5,063 nucleotides of DNA from assembly GCA_030150795.1 (NCBI GenBank), contig JASLFF010000160.1:1-5063 (forward strand), written 5' to 3'. The notes beneath the pieces are model-generated. The model saw nothing but the letters and a program-made list of their open reading frames with translations. It made no database searches and had not been told where the DNA came from. The stretch is from Terriglobales bacterium. GTDB taxonomy: Bacteria; Acidobacteriota; Terriglobia; Terriglobales; Gp1-AA117. Shown here in pieces: positions 4,669 to 5,063 of this stretch; position 1 is the first letter of the stretch, and every line of letters begins with the position of its first letter. A program made the translations under genes and the position numbers.

Positions 4669-4767
4669 TTCTTGGGGAGCACTGTGCGCCAGTTCTCGTA
4701 GAGCCAATCCCAATGACGCTTGACTGCCAACTCAAACATTGTGCGCTCGGTTATATTTGATAACTTT
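4665..4767 (-). pseudogene. Out-of-frame continuation of the small gene at 4768-5001
   Basis: This segment has no plausible start of its own. It continues the upstream gene if one C is removed from the C5 run at 4781-4785. The joined protein would pass from KIRASLP into LRRGEKLSNITERTMFELAV and then KRHWDWLYENWRTVLPKN, ending at TGA 4665-4667 with 111 residues in all. The segment is rich in Trp and charged residues, looks helical, and has mostly G or C at third codon positions, which favours real coding in this frame. It may be a decayed gene, a sequencing error or programmed slippage. Confidence 0.5.
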
Positions 4768-5001
4768 TCACCACGTCGGAGGGGGAAGGCTCGCCCGGAT
4801 CTTTGCACTGGATAGCTTCCATAGTTCTTCCAACGCCTGGACAGCATCTTCTGCAAGCTTCGATATGACCGCCTGATGTTCCTCCATCGCCGCAGCGTCA
4901 ATGGCCCGCAGTTCATTTTTGACAAATCTCAGAAGGTCTAACAACTGGCCCCGCAGATGATCTGACTTGTAATGACAAATCTGTACGCTGTTAGCTCGCA
5001 T
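4768..5001 (-). CDS. Hypothetical small helical protein, probably frameshifted near its end
   Basis: ATG at 4999-5001 with a strong Shine-Dalgarno (GAGGAGAG at 5006-5013; core AGGAG, spacing 6), ending at TGA 4768-4770: 77 residues. Residues 15-66 are a long amphipathic, coiled-coil-like helix (RGQLLDLLRFVKNELRAID, then MEEHQAVISKLAEDAVQALE). This could be a four-helix-bundle or dimerisation segment. After ...SAKIRAS the frame turns into LPPPTW and stops. That tail is coded across a run of five C (4781-4785 on the + strand are G). Removing one C would extend the protein to 111 residues with a natural-looking end, so the 77-residue form is likely truncated by a one-base insertion. No family recognised, no membrane helix or signal peptide. 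Bases 5002-5063 upstream hold the ribosome site but no confident promoter. Confidence 0.65.
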   Translation of the reverse strand: MRANSVQICHYKSDHLRGQLLDLLRFVKNELRAIDAAAMEEHQAVISKLAEDAVQALEELWKLSSAKIRASLPPPTW

Positions 5002-5063
5002 AATGCTCTCCTCTACATTTCAGCTTAGCACTTCACAAAAACGATTCGATCTGTGCAAATCTG

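Noticed and set aside
4768..4770. TGA read as an amino acid, joining 4768-5001 to the in-frame ORF at 4531
   Set aside because: Two TGA codons would have to be read through and the intervening residues are poor. The one-base frameshift at the C5 run explains the data better, and nothing else in the window suggests a changed code.

Overview
The window looks like a piece of a soil-type Acidobacteriota (Terriglobia-like) chromosome. Three things suggest this: a large outer-membrane barrel of the CBM9/DUF5916 kind, a 41-residue protein starting MAKLIEFYVP that resembles small hypothetical proteins I recall from that phylum, and structured GCCCC-GAA-GGGGC repeat elements of a type I associate with acidobacterial and planctomycete intergenic DNA. 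The taxonomic call is an inference from gene content. No rRNA or tRNA gene was recognised.

Layout. (1) Bases 1-1989, + strand: the last 662 residues of a DUF5916-type outer-membrane beta-barrel protein whose start lies outside the window. (2) Bases 1986-2354, - strand: a four-helix DoxX-family membrane protein, converging on the barrel gene with a 4-bp overlap of the stop codons. Upstream of it, at 2418-2558, is what looks like the broken tail of an SRPBCC (AHSA1-type) gene, a common partner of DoxX. (3) Bases 2559-2824: gene-poor spacer with a TGTCC-N6-GGACA palindrome, a TATAAA box and a structured leader. These precede the 41-residue gene (2825-2950, + strand), which ends at a very good intrinsic terminator. 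(4) Bases 3114-3518, - strand: a 134-residue, helical, highly charged hypothetical protein. (5) Bases 3730-4008, - strand: a 92-residue MerR/HTH_17-type DNA-binding protein with a lysine-rich tail. It has a TTGACA promoter and a perfect palindrome that ends at its start codon. (6) Bases 4061-4450: no credible protein, but dense hairpins, two copies (22/25 identical) of a short structured repeat and a strong + strand terminator. (7) Bases 4531-5001, - strand: a small gene with a good ribosome binding site that appears frameshifted at a run of five C, followed by a doubtful short ORF.

The genes do not form one pathway. This is a patchwork of single-gene units typical of accessory or intergenic-rich chromosome. 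The most interesting parts are the HTH gene with its self-overlapping operator, the repeat/terminator region beside it, and the frameshifted gene at the right end. I see no defence system, CRISPR array, integrase or complete insertion sequence.
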